The notes below the pieces were generated by a model. The model was not told the origin of the DNA, did not search any database, and saw nothing but the letters and a program-made list of their open reading frames with translations. 64,000 nucleotides of DNA from JAOTWJ01 sp036398175 (GTDB lineage Bacteria > Gemmatimonadota > Gemmatimonadetes > Gemmatimonadales > GWC2-71-9). Positions 34,726 to 42,854 of the stretch are shown here, one piece after another. Position 1 is the first letter of the stretch; each line of letters starts with the position of its first letter. The translations under genes were made by a program, and so were the position numbers. The stretch lies in the NCBI GenBank assembly GCA_036398175.1, contig DASWHL010000104.1:1-64000 (forward strand), written 5' to 3'.

Positions 34726-36200
34726 GCGAGCCCGAAGAGCGGCGTCCCCGTACGACCCTGGCCGATTCGCTGCGCTCCACCGACGGGCGCGTGCGCCAGG
34801 GCGGGCGGCAGTTTCTGCTGAACCTGTATGCGGCCATGCGGAGCCTCAAGCTCTACCCGGTCGAGAACGAGCAGGTCCAGCGCGCGCTCGACGAGCTGCA
34901 CCTGAGCGCCCGCGCGCTCCTCGACGTCGAGGACCAGCTCGAGGTGCGGATCAGCGGCGAGTTCATCTTCGTCAACTCCACCCGTCTCCGCCTCAACCTG
35001 GACAACTACGCCACGTTCTCCCACGTGCTGGCCATGCTCCGCCAGAACGGCGTCGGGGTGGTGTCCGTGGACGAGAAGGTCGAGCGCCGCGAGTGGCAGG
35101 TGTTCGTGAGCCAGCTGCTCGCGGGCACCATGCGCGAGCCGTCGCCCAGCCGGCTCTCGGAGCTGTACCAGAAGATGCTCCAGGGTGGCGTGCACCACAT
35201 CACCGTCGAGCCGATGAGCGAGGACGCGGACGATCTCGACGACGAGACGCGGGCCAAGGAGGTGGCCAAGCAGACCTACGAGCGCTCGGTGGCCGTGACC
35301 AAGGAAGTCGTGAGCAGCATCCGCATGGGCCGCAGCGCGAGCGTCAAGAAGGTGAAGCGCGCCGTCCAGAACATCGTGGACCAGGTGCTGAGCAACGAGG
35401 TGTCCCTGGTCGGGCTCACGACGATCCGCGACTACGACGAGTACACGTTCACGCACTCGGTGAACGTCTGCATCTTCGCGGTGGCCATTGGCAAGCGGCT
35501 CGGCCTCAACCGACTGCAGCTGTACGACCTGGGCATCGCGGCGCTGTTCCACGACGTCGGCAAGAGCCGCGTGCCGCTCGACGTGCTCCAGAAGGACGGG
35601 GCGCTCGACGAGGACGAGTGGCGCATCATGCAGTCGCATCCGTGGCTCGGGGTCCTGACGCTGTTCGGGCTGCGCGGCTACGGCGAGATCCCCTACCGCG
35701 GCATGATCGTGGCCCACGAGCATCACATGAAGGTGGATCTCACGGGGTACCCCAAGGCGCTGCGCCCGCGCCAACTGTCCATGTACTCGAAGATCGTGGC
35801 GGTCGCGGACGGCTTCGACGCCGCCACCACGCGCCGCGTATACCAGACGACCCCGCTGCAGCCCGACCAGGTCCTGCGGGAGATGTGGGAGAATCCGCGG
35901 CGGGGCCTCGATCCCGTCCTGGTCAAGGCGCTGATCAACCTGCTCGGGATCTATCCGGTTGGCACGTGCGTCGTGTTCGACACGTACGAACTGGGGCTCG
36001 TTCACGCCGCCAACCCCGACGCGGATTTCATCCACCGGCCCATCGTGCGCGTCGTGCTGAACGAGAACGGCCAGAAGGTGGACCCGGCCCCGCTCGCCAA
36101 CCTCGCCGAGACGACGGCCGATGGGAGCTTCCGCCGGTCCATCATCAAGGTCACGGATCCCGCCAAATGGGGCATTACGCCCGGATCCTACTTTGTCTGA
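34722..36200 (+). CDS. HD-GYP-type phosphohydrolase with degenerate signature
   Basis: The 492-residue protein has a non-catalytic N-terminal domain (1-165, including LKLYPVENEQVQRALDELH, similar to the preceding protein), an Asp/Glu-rich linker near 167-178 and a C-terminal HD-GYP domain. The HD pair is H277-D278 (ALFHDVGKSRVP), with H245 and H306 also placed as expected. The canonical HHExxDGxGYP reads HHMKVDLTGYP, losing the Glu and the first Gly. Typical HD-GYP enzymes hydrolyse c-di-GMP; these changes may alter the metal site or the activity. It overlaps trpA by 8 bp. Cytoplasmic, no receiver domain. Confidence 0.85.
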   Translation: MSEPEERRPRTTLADSLRSTDGRVRQGGRQFLLNLYAAMRSLKLYPVENEQVQRALDELHLSARALLDVEDQLEVRISGEFIFVNSTRLRLNLDNYATFSHVLAMLRQNGVGVVSVDEKVERREWQVFVSQLLAGTMREPSPSRLSELYQKMLQGGVHHITVEPMSEDADDLDDETRAKEVAKQTYERSVAVTKEVVSSIRMGRSASVKKVKRAVQNIVDQVLSNEVSLVGLTTIRDYDEYTFTHSVNVCIFAVAIGKRLGLNRLQLYDLGIAALFHDVGKSRVPLDVLQKDGALDEDEWRIMQSHPWLGVLTLFGLRGYGEIPYRGMIVAHEHHMKVDLTGYPKALRPRQLSMYSKIVAVADGFDAATTRRVYQTTPLQPDQVLREMWENPRRGLDPVLVKALINLLGIYPVGTCVVFDTYELGLVHAANPDADFIHRPIVRVVLNENGQKVDPAPLANLAETTADGSFRRSIIKVTDPAKWGITPGSYFV

Positions 36201-36996
36201 GCGGGGGCCCGGCGGCATCGCGCGACGGTGGGAACGCCTGGCGGCCGAGGGCCGCACCGCGCTGATTCCGTATGTCACCGCGGGGTATCCGTCGCGCGCG
36301 GCCACGGTCGCCACCCTCCGCATGCTGGCGGCCGACGGGGCGGATCTCGTGGAGGTTGGGATCCCCTTCAGCGATCCCCTGGCCGACGGCCCCACGATCC
36401 AGCACGCGTCGTTCGAGGCCTTGCACCAGGGCATGACCGTGCGCGGCGTCCTCGACCTGGTACGGGAGGCCGACCTGGCCATTCCCGTGATCGCGTTCTC
36501 CTACCTGAATCCCATCCTGCGGTTCGGCACGGAGCGGTTCCTGGCCGAGGCGCGCGCGGCGGGCGTCGGCGGCGTGCTGATCACGGACCTGCCGGTGGGG
36601 GCGGACCCCCCCATCGAGGCGGCCCTCGGCGCCACTGGTCTGGACCGGATACCACTGATCGCGCCGACCACGACGGACGCCCGCCTGGCGGCCGCGGTGG
36701 CTGGGGGGAGCGGCTTCGTCTACCTCATCTCCCGGCTCGGCGTCACGGGCGCCCACACGGCGATCGGCACCGAGGTCGAGCGATTGGCCGCCCGTGTGCG
36801 CGCGCGCACGCGGCTTCCCCTGGCCGTGGGGTTCGGCATTGCCGGAGCGGCGCAGGCCACCGCGGTCGCGCGCTTCGCCGACGGTATCGTGGTGGGCAGC
36901 GCGCTGGTCGAACGGATGGGGCAGGGCGGCGCCGCGGCGCGTGACCTGATTCTCGAGTTGCGCCAGGCGCTCGATGCGGCGGGCGTTCCGGGATGA
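36193..36996 (+). CDS. trpA: Tryptophan synthase alpha subunit
   Basis: TrpA cleaves indole-3-glycerol phosphate and channels indole to TrpB. The catalytic blocks are VEVGIPFSDPLADGPTIQ (Glu) and LITDLPVG (Asp), with GFVYLISRLGVTGA and VGFGIAGAAQA binding phosphate. A TTG at 36193, inside the end of the HD-GYP gene, gives MSERGPGGIARRWERLAAEG and 267 residues, the normal TrpA length. The in-frame ATG at 36121 would overlap the previous gene by 80 bp and is unlikely. Confidence 0.95.
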   Translation: MSERGPGGIARRWERLAAEGRTALIPYVTAGYPSRAATVATLRMLAADGADLVEVGIPFSDPLADGPTIQHASFEALHQGMTVRGVLDLVREADLAIPVIAFSYLNPILRFGTERFLAEARAAGVGGVLITDLPVGADPPIEAALGATGLDRIPLIAPTTTDARLAAAVAGGSGFVYLISRLGVTGAHTAIGTEVERLAARVRARTRLPLAVGFGIAGAAQATAVARFADGIVVGSALVERMGQGGAAARDLILELRQALDAAGVPG

Positions 36997-37385
36997 ACAT
37001 GCCGCCGCCGCCGCGTGACAGCATCACCCTCAAGGGCATGCGGTTCCACACGCTGGTGGGCCTGCTCCCCCACGAGGAGCACGTGCCGCAGCCACTCGAG
37101 CTGGATCTCACCGTCTGGCTGTCCCTGCGGTCGGTGGGCGAGACGGACTCCCCCCAGCAGCTGGTGGACTACCGCCATCTGTACGCGGCCGTGCACGACA
37201 TCGTGGGCTCGAGTCCGCACCGGCTCCTGGAGGCCCTGTGCGAGAAGATCGCGGGCCGGGTGCTGGCCATTCCGGCGGTGGCGAGGGTGCGAGTCGCGGC
37301 GCGGAAGCCGCACGCGCCCATCCCCGGGCCGCTCGACTACGTGGAAGTGGTCCTCGACCGTGGAGCCGGCGATGGCGCCGCGTGA
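36993..37385 (+). CDS. folB: Dihydroneopterin aldolase
   Basis: Folate-pathway enzyme releasing glycolaldehyde from dihydroneopterin. The 130-residue protein shows the family pattern ITLKGMRFHTLVGLLPHE, VDYRHLYAAVHDIV, LEALCEKIAGRVL and VRVAARKPHAPIPGPLDYVEV. It overlaps trpA by 4 bp (ATGA) and folK by 14 bp, so these two folate steps are coupled. Confidence 0.95.
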   Translation: MNMPPPPRDSITLKGMRFHTLVGLLPHEEHVPQPLELDLTVWLSLRSVGETDSPQQLVDYRHLYAAVHDIVGSSPHRLLEALCEKIAGRVLAIPAVARVRVAARKPHAPIPGPLDYVEVVLDRGAGDGAA

Positions 37386-37791
37386 CTGGGCCTTCGTGGC
37401 GCTCGGCTCGAATCTCGGCGACCGGGACCGCTACCTCGCCGAGGCCCGGGCCGCGCTCGCGGCACTGCCGGACACCGACCTCGTGGCCGCGTCGCGCATC
37501 GAGGAGACGGCTCCGCTTGGACCCGCGGCGCAGGGGCCGTACCTGAATCAGATGGTGCTGCTGCGCACGGGCCTCTGCCCCCGCGCCCTGCTCGAGGCGT
37601 GCCTCGCGATCGAGCGGGCGGCCGGCCGCGAGCGCCGGGAACGCTGGGGCCCGCGCACCCTCGATCTCGACCTCGTTCGCGTGGGCGGCCGCACGGTGGA
37701 CGAGCCCGACCTTCGCCTCCCTCACCCCGAACTCCCGCGGCGCGCGTTCTGGCAGCGGGAGCTGGTGGAGCTGTCGCCCCATGCCCGATAA
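37372..37791 (+). CDS. folK: HPPK, 2-amino-4-hydroxy-6-hydroxymethyldihydropteridine diphosphokinase
   Basis: Transfers pyrophosphate from ATP to hydroxymethyldihydropterin. The short (139-residue) protein has VALGSNLGDRDRYLAEA at the N-terminus and the HPPK signature RWGPRTLDLDLV. ATG 37372 has GGAG about 6 bp upstream. It overlaps folB by 14 bp and panB by 11 bp. The dihydropteroate synthase gene (folP) is not in the window. Confidence 0.95.
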   Translation: MAPRDWAFVALGSNLGDRDRYLAEARAALAALPDTDLVAASRIEETAPLGPAAQGPYLNQMVLLRTGLCPRALLEACLAIERAAGRERRERWGPRTLDLDLVRVGGRTVDEPDLRLPHPELPRRAFWQRELVELSPHAR

Positions 37792-38590
37792 CCAGGTCAC
37801 GACGCTGGGCCTCCTGGCCATGAAACGCGATGGCCGGAAGATCGTCGCCCTCACCGCCTACGACGCCCTCTTCGCCGGGCTGGTGGACGAGGCGGGGACC
37901 GACGTGATCCTGGTGGGCGACTCGGTGAATACCGTGCTCTGCGGGCAACCGACCACCCTGTCCGCCACGCTCGAGCAGATGATCTACCACGGTCGCATCG
38001 TCCGGGCCGGCGTCCGGCGCGCGCTGCTCGTGATTGACATGCCGTTCCTCAGCTATCAGGTGTCGGTGGAGGACGCGAGGCGGAACGCGGGCCGCGTGAT
38101 GCAGGTGACGGGCGCCAACGCGGTCAAGCTCGAAGGGGGCGCGTGGCTCGCCGACACGGTTCACGCGCTCGTGCAGATCGGGATCCCGGTCATGGCGCAC
38201 CTGGGCTTCACGCCGCAATCCGTGCACGCCCTGGGCGGGCCGCGCGTGCAGGGCCGGGGAAGCGACGCCGCGGACCGGCTGGAAGCGGACGCGCGCGCGC
38301 TCGAGGAGGCCGGCGCCTTTGCGCTGGTGCTGGAACTGGTCCCGAGCCCGGTGGCGGAACGGGTCACGGCCGCCCTGCGCATCCCGACGATCGGGATCGG
38401 ATCCGGGCCGGGGTGTGATGGCCAGGTGCTGGTCCTGCACGACATGCTGGGGTTGAACGAGGCGTTCAAGGCGAAGTTCCTCAAGCGCTACGCGACGCTG
38501 GCCGACGACGTGCGGGGCGCGGCGCGCGCGTTCGGCGAGGACGTCCGGGCGGGGCGATACCCCGACCGCGATCACAGCTTCTCGGCGTGA
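37781..38590 (+). CDS. panB: 3-methyl-2-oxobutanoate hydroxymethyltransferase
   Basis: First step of pantothenate synthesis, adding a hydroxymethyl group from methylene-THF to alpha-ketoisovalerate. The 269-residue protein has VALTAYDALFAGLVDEAG, DVILVGDSVNTVLCG, VKLEGGAW and PTIGIGSGPGCDGQVLV. It follows folK with an 11-bp overlap and precedes panC with a 4-bp overlap. Its methylene-THF dependence links it to the adjacent folate genes. Confidence 0.97.
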   Translation: MPDNQVTTLGLLAMKRDGRKIVALTAYDALFAGLVDEAGTDVILVGDSVNTVLCGQPTTLSATLEQMIYHGRIVRAGVRRALLVIDMPFLSYQVSVEDARRNAGRVMQVTGANAVKLEGGAWLADTVHALVQIGIPVMAHLGFTPQSVHALGGPRVQGRGSDAADRLEADARALEEAGAFALVLELVPSPVAERVTAALRIPTIGIGSGPGCDGQVLVLHDMLGLNEAFKAKFLKRYATLADDVRGAARAFGEDVRAGRYPDRDHSFSA

Positions 38591-39459
38591 TCGAGCTCTC
38601 CGCCCCGGGCGAGATGCGCGCGTGGAGCCGGGCCCGGCGCGCCGCGGGCGCGCGCGTCGGGTTCGTGGCCACCATGGGGTATCTCCACGACGGCCACCTG
38701 CAGCTGGTGGACCGCGCCCGCGCCGTGACCGACGCGATCGTGATGAGCATCTTCGTGAACCCGCTCCAATTTGCCGCAAACGAGGATCTGGACCGCTACC
38801 CGCGCGACCCGGCCCGCGACCGGACGCTGGCGGCGGGCCGCGGCGTGGATTGCCTGTTCCTGCCCGCCGCGGGCGACATGTACGCGCCTGGGGCCGCGAT
38901 CCGGGTCACGCCCGGCGCGCTGGCCGACCACCTGTGCGGGCCGCGCCGCCCCGGCCATTTCGCCGGCGTGCTGACGGTGGTGGCCAAGCTGTTCCACATC
39001 GTGGAGCCCGACGTCGCGGTGTTCGGGCGGAAGGACGTGCAGCAGGCGCGGGTGATCGCGCGCATGGTGCAGGATCTCGATTTTCCGGTGGAGATCGTGG
39101 TAGCGCCCACGGCGCGCGAGGCGGACGGGCTCGCGCGCAGTTCCCGTAATACGTACCTCACGCCGGCGGAGCGGCGGCGGGCCGCGGCCATCCCGGCCGG
39201 GCTCGCGGACGCGCACGCGCGATTCGCGGCGGGGGAACGCAACGCCGCCGCGCTGACCGGCCGCCTGCACGACGCCCTCGCCGCGGCGGGGCTCGGGGTC
39301 GAGTACGTCGAGCTGGTGGATCCCGACCGTCTCCAGCCCGTGGAAACGGCAAGCGCCGCCGCCGTGCTGGCCCTGGCGGTCCGCGCCGGACAAACGCGCC
39401 TGATTGACAACATCGTGCTGGGAGACGGCCTTGGCGCGGATCGCATCGCCCAAGCGTAG
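38587..39459 (+). CDS. panC: Pantothenate synthetase
   Basis: Ligates pantoate and beta-alanine through a pantoyl-adenylate. Visible signatures are VATMGYLHDGHLQLV (HIGH-like), SIFVNPLQFAANEDLDRYPR, FGRKDVQQARVI and the KMSKS-like SSRNTYLTPAERR. GTG start with 4-bp overlap with panB, 290 residues. Its end overlaps yqeK. Confidence 0.97.
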   Translation: MIELSAPGEMRAWSRARRAAGARVGFVATMGYLHDGHLQLVDRARAVTDAIVMSIFVNPLQFAANEDLDRYPRDPARDRTLAAGRGVDCLFLPAAGDMYAPGAAIRVTPGALADHLCGPRRPGHFAGVLTVVAKLFHIVEPDVAVFGRKDVQQARVIARMVQDLDFPVEIVVAPTAREADGLARSSRNTYLTPAERRRAAAIPAGLADAHARFAAGERNAAALTGRLHDALAAAGLGVEYVELVDPDRLQPVETASAAAVLALAVRAGQTRLIDNIVLGDGLGADRIAQA

Positions 39460-39991
39460 CCTGGGGGACCTGCCGTCCTGGGCGGTCGTGACGGAACCAC
39501 GACGCAAGCACATCGAGCGCGTGGCCCGGCTCCTGGCCGAGTGGGCCGAGGCGATGGAGGTGGGCGCCCGTGAGCGGCGACGCTGGTTGCGGGCGGCCTG
39601 GATGCACGACGCGCTGAAGGACGCGCCCCGGGACATGGTCCGCGCGCTGGCGGCGCCGTTCGACGGCCCGGCCACCCTGTGGCACGGCCCGGCCGCCGCG
39701 CGCCGCGCGGAACGCGACGGCGAGCGCGATCAGGGCGTGCTCGACGCCGTGCGGTACCACTCGATCGGCTTCGCGGGCTGGGACCGCGTGGGCCGGATGC
39801 TCTACCTGGCCGATTTCCTCGAGACCGGGCGCCGCCACCGCGATTCCGGGCGTGCCGCCCAGGCGGACCGTGTCCCCGACGATCCCGACGGCGTGCTGCG
39901 CGAGGTGGCGCGCGACCGGATCGCGCACGGCATCAGGAAGGGGTGGCCGCTCCTTCCGGAGACGGTGGCGTTCTGGAACGCGCTCGCATAG
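39431..39991 (+). CDS. YqeK-like HD-domain hydrolase
   Basis: The 186-residue protein begins at TTG 39431, chosen because GGGAG lies 6 bp upstream. The metal-binding blocks are RRKHIERVARLLAEWA, WMHDALKDAP, VRYHSIGFAGWDRV and LYLADFLETGR, the pattern of YqeK phosphatases, which cleave diadenosine tetraphosphate symmetrically. In many bacteria yqeK sits with nadD and rsfS, often followed by a LytR_C protein. Here only the LytR_C gene follows, with a 49-bp overlap. Confidence 0.8.
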   Translation: MARIASPKRSLGDLPSWAVVTEPRRKHIERVARLLAEWAEAMEVGARERRRWLRAAWMHDALKDAPRDMVRALAAPFDGPATLWHGPAAARRAERDGERDQGVLDAVRYHSIGFAGWDRVGRMLYLADFLETGRRHRDSGRAAQADRVPDDPDGVLREVARDRIAHGIRKGWPLLPETVAFWNALA

Positions 39992-40398
39992 CCCGGTTCC
40001 GGGCCGGGGCGGCCATCGCGGCCGCGGGCGCCGTCCTGGTGCTGGCCGGGGTCCTGACGCGCCGCGGTGCCCCGGGTGCCGGGAACGACGTCGTGCCGGG
40101 CGAGCGCATTCCCTACCTGGTCGAGGTGCTCAACGGCACGACCGCGGACGGGCTGGCCCGGACGGTCACTCGCCAGCTGCAGCGCGCCGGCATTGACGTG
40201 GTCTTCTATGGGACGAACGAGGAGCGCGCGGACTCCACCCTGATCATCGTGCGGGGCGCCGAGCCGGAGGCGGGCCGCGTGGTGCGGGATGCCCTAGGCG
40301 TCGGCCGGGTCGTGGTCAGGCCCGATGCGAACCTGCTGCTCGACGTCACGGTCCTGCTCGGGGACGACGCGGTCGGCGTCGTGGACCGCGGTCCGTAG
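39943..40398 (+). CDS. LytR C-terminal-domain membrane-anchored protein
   Basis: The 151-residue protein has an N-terminal membrane anchor (FRAGAAIAAAGAVLVLAGVL) and an extracytoplasmic LytR_C domain: PYLVEVLNGTTADGLARTV, DVVFYGTNEERADSTLIIVR and DVTVLLGDD. This domain occurs alone or at the end of LytR-CpsA-Psr proteins and is thought to act in cell-envelope assembly. Start at GTG 39943, with AGGAAG very close upstream, is tentative. Its 3' 105 bp overlap the end of rlmN on the opposite strand. Confidence 0.75.
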   Translation: MAAPSGDGGVLERARIARFRAGAAIAAAGAVLVLAGVLTRRGAPGAGNDVVPGERIPYLVEVLNGTTADGLARTVTRQLQRAGIDVVFYGTNEERADSTLIIVRGAEPEAGRVVRDALGVGRVVVRPDANLLLDVTVLLGDDAVGVVDRGP

Positions 40399-41397
40399 CT
40401 GCCCGCACGCCGCGGCGATGTCGAGTCCGCGGCTCCGCCGCACCGTCACGTTGACGCCGGCCGCACGCAGGGCGTCGGCGAACGCCGCGAGGGCCGTCGG
40501 CGCGGTGGGCACGAGCCCGCCTGCGCCCCCCGGGTGCAACGGGAGGAGGTTCACGTGGGCCCGCAGATCGTGGGCGAGCCGGGCCAGCTCGCGGGCATCG
40601 TCGGGCCGGTCGTTGAAGCCGGCGATCATCACGTACTCGAACGTCACCCGCCGGGGGAACGCCCGCAGCGCCTCGACGACCCGGGGAATGGGGTACTTCC
40701 GCTCCACCGGCATCAGCTCGCGCCGCCGGTCGCTGAACGGACTGTGCAGCGACCACGCGACCCCGAACTGCTCGGGGCGCCGCGCCAGGGCTTCGAGGCC
40801 GGGCACGAGACCCACGGTGCTCACGGTGACCTGACGAGCGCCGATGCCAAGCGCGCGCGGGTCGTTCAGCAGGCTCAGGGCGATATCCACGGCGTCCCAG
40901 TTGTGCAGGGGCTCGCCCATTCCCATGAACACGACGTTGGTGGGCCGGCCGACCCCGGGGTCGCGCACCAGCTCGCGGACCTGGGCGGCGATTTCCCAGG
41001 GCGCCAGATGCCGGCCGAACCCCATGCGGCCCGTGGCGCAGAACGCGCAGTCGAACGCGCATCCCGCCTGCGACGAGATGCACAGCGTGCGCCGGCGCCG
41101 CTCCGGGATGAGCACCGACTCCACCAGCGCGCCGTCGCCGAAGCGCCAGAGAAACTTGAGGGTGCCGTCGCGGGAGTGCTGGCTGGTGACCCGGACGGGT
41201 CGCGGCAGCGGCGCGGTGTCCTCGAGCGCGGCGCCCACGCGTCGCGGGAGGTCGGTGGCGTCCGTCCAGGACGCGACGGGCCGCTGCCAGAGGTAGGGCA
41301 GGATCTGACGGGCCCGGTACGCGGGCTCGCCGCGCTCCGCGACCCAGTCCGTCACCGCGCGGTCGGCGTCGGCGGGTGGCAGATCGAGCCAGGTCAC
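40294..41397 (-). CDS. rlmN: 23S rRNA (A2503-C2) / tRNA (A37-C2) methyltransferase
   Basis: Radical-SAM methyltransferase. With the GTG start at 41397 the protein is 367 residues; the CxxxCxxC cluster is C113-x3-C117-x2-C120 (AGCAFDCAFCATG). GMGEPLHNWDAV binds SAM, and the mechanistic Cys is in RSRGLDIAAACGQLR. The typical protein ends soon after that motif; here about 30 hydrophilic residues continue, encoded antisense to the LytR_C gene (105-bp convergent overlap). Start overlaps the upstream barrel-protein stop by 4 bp (GTGA). Confidence 0.95.
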   Translation of the reverse strand: MTWLDLPPADADRAVTDWVAERGEPAYRARQILPYLWQRPVASWTDATDLPRRVGAALEDTAPLPRPVRVTSQHSRDGTLKFLWRFGDGALVESVLIPERRRRTLCISSQAGCAFDCAFCATGRMGFGRHLAPWEIAAQVRELVRDPGVGRPTNVVFMGMGEPLHNWDAVDIALSLLNDPRALGIGARQVTVSTVGLVPGLEALARRPEQFGVAWSLHSPFSDRRRELMPVERKYPIPRVVEALRAFPRRVTFEYVMIAGFNDRPDDARELARLAHDLRAHVNLLPLHPGGAGGLVPTAPTALAAFADALRAAGVNVTVRRSRGLDIAAACGQLRTAVHDADRVVPEQDRDVEQQVRIGPDHDPADA

Positions 41398-42293
41398 GGC
41401 GCCCCGTTCACCCCCAGCGTGATCCGGTAGGTGGCGCCGAGATCGGAGGCGCCGCTCCCGCGCGCGATCCCGACCCGAAACGGCCGCGCCTGGAACGCCA
41501 CGCCCACCACGGGCTGCCACGAACCCACCCCGTAGCCGCCGCTCCAGTGGGCCCCGGCATCAATCAGCAGCCGCTCGGTCAGCAGGAGACCGATGCTCCC
41601 GACGTGGTCCGCTCCCGCCCGCTCGCGCGTGGCGAAGCCGTAGCGGAGTTGCAGCCGGGAAGCGAGCCCGATCACGGGGGCAATCCCGAAGGCATACTCG
41701 ACGCCGCCCACGTAGCCCGAGGCCGCGCCGCCGGTGGCCAGGGGCTCCCCGAGATGCGTGGCCGCCCCGATCGCGAGACCGCGCAGGGGGCGGACGCGGA
41801 CCCCGACGTCCAGCGTCACCCCGCCCGCGCCGAGCGCGTCGAGGCGTGCATCGTGGACCAGCAGGGTCACCCCCGCCTCGACCGGCCCGACGCGACCACC
41901 GGCGACGGCGCCGGCGAACTGGGCGTAGACCGGGATCTCGGGTCCATCCACGATCGGCGAGGTGGACGTGCGGACGAGGTCGCCCACGGAGGCCCGGCCG
42001 GCGAGCACTCCCACCCCCGCGCGCCGCGCGAACCCGACCGCGGCCCCCAGGAGGACGCTCGACACGTTGACGACATCGGGCGCCTGATACACGTCCACGG
42101 CGAAGGCCGGACCATTGGCCGTGAGCACGCCGGCCGGGTTCCAGAAGGCCCCGGTTGGCCCGTCGGCCAGCGCGGCCGGCCGTACGAGCGTGCCCTCCGC
42201 CACCCGCCAGAGGTCCGCCCAGGCCGGGGCCTGCGCGCGCGCCGCGCACGGAAACAGGAGGAGGCCGCAAACCGCGGGCACGGCGAAGCGCAT
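41394..42293 (-). CDS. Predicted secreted beta-rich (outer-membrane barrel-like) protein
   Basis: Starting at ATG 42293, a signal peptide (MRFAVPAVCGLLLFPCAARA) precedes a mature protein beginning QAPAWADLW. Alternating glycine/hydrophobic strands dominate, with a GPTGAFWNPAGVL motif near the N-terminus that is common in PorV/UPF0164-type and FadL-like barrels. No Cys is present in the mature part and no enzyme motif is seen. It is translationally coupled to rlmN, and its own promoter would lie in the 105-bp divergent region shared with the PTS gene, where a perfect minus-strand TTGACA (42329-42324) lacks a good -10 partner. Function unknown. Confidence 0.7.
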   Translation of the reverse strand: MRFAVPAVCGLLLFPCAARAQAPAWADLWRVAEGTLVRPAALADGPTGAFWNPAGVLTANGPAFAVDVYQAPDVVNVSSVLLGAAVGFARRAGVGVLAGRASVGDLVRTSTSPIVDGPEIPVYAQFAGAVAGGRVGPVEAGVTLLVHDARLDALGAGGVTLDVGVRVRPLRGLAIGAATHLGEPLATGGAASGYVGGVEYAFGIAPVIGLASRLQLRYGFATRERAGADHVGSIGLLLTERLLIDAGAHWSGGYGVGSWQPVVGVAFQARPFRVGIARGSGASDLGATYRITLGVNGAP

Positions 42294-42398
42294 GCGGGGA
42301 AGGCTGGACGTCCGCCGCGGGCGTGTCAAGCGTCTGCTTGCTGGCGCCTCGGAGCGCCATTACGTTCAACCAATGCAATCACTTAGGCTGCCAGGGCC

Positions 42399-42854
42399 GT
42401 GTTGCTCTCTCAGCTGCTGACACCCCAGAGAATCCGGGTTCCGCTCCTCGCTGCCGACAAGCAGTCGGCCCTGCACGCGCTGGTCGAGGCCGCGGCCGAG
42501 GGCAATGAGGCCGCGGCGGACGATCTCTACGCGGCCATCGAGGAGCGCGAAGCGGTGCTGTCCACCGGCGTCGGACACGGCGTGGCCATTCCGCACGGGC
42601 GCTCCGGGCAAGTGGGCCATCTGCTGGTGTCGGCGGGCGTCGTTCCCAGGGCCATCGAGTATGGGTCCCTCGACGGATTGCCGGTGCGGCTGCTCTTTCT
42701 GCTCGTGGGGCCGGAGAGCGAAGCCGGGCTGCACGTGAAAGCCCTGAGCCGCATCACCAGGCTCGTCCGGCAACCGCTCGTGCGGGAGCGCCTGCTGGCC
42801 ACGACGAGCGGCGACGAATTCCATCGGGTCCTCCGGGAAGCGGAGGGGCCGTGA
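42399..42854 (+). CDS. PTS EIIA (fructose/nitrogen-type) domain protein
   Basis: This single-domain 151-residue protein has the phospho-His site at H66 (GVGHGVAIPHGRSG) and the second conserved His in SEAGLHVKALSRI. EIIA-Ntr proteins regulate metabolism and potassium or nitrogen responses by phosphorylation state instead of transporting sugar. No EIIB or EIIC gene is nearby. GTG start with AGGG a few bases upstream. A weak -10-like TAGGCT (42384-42389) lies 9 bp before the GTG. The aspS start overlaps by 4 bp. Confidence 0.85.
   Translation: MLLSQLLTPQRIRVPLLAADKQSALHALVEAAAEGNEAAADDLYAAIEEREAVLSTGVGHGVAIPHGRSGQVGHLLVSAGVVPRAIEYGSLDGLPVRLLFLLVGPESEAGLHVKALSRITRLVRQPLVRERLLATTSGDEFHRVLREAEGP

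Noticed and set aside
42324..42329. Minus-strand TTGACA upstream of the barrel-like protein as a promoter
   Set aside because: No acceptable -10 sequence at 16-18 bp (CAGCCT or AGCCTT only).
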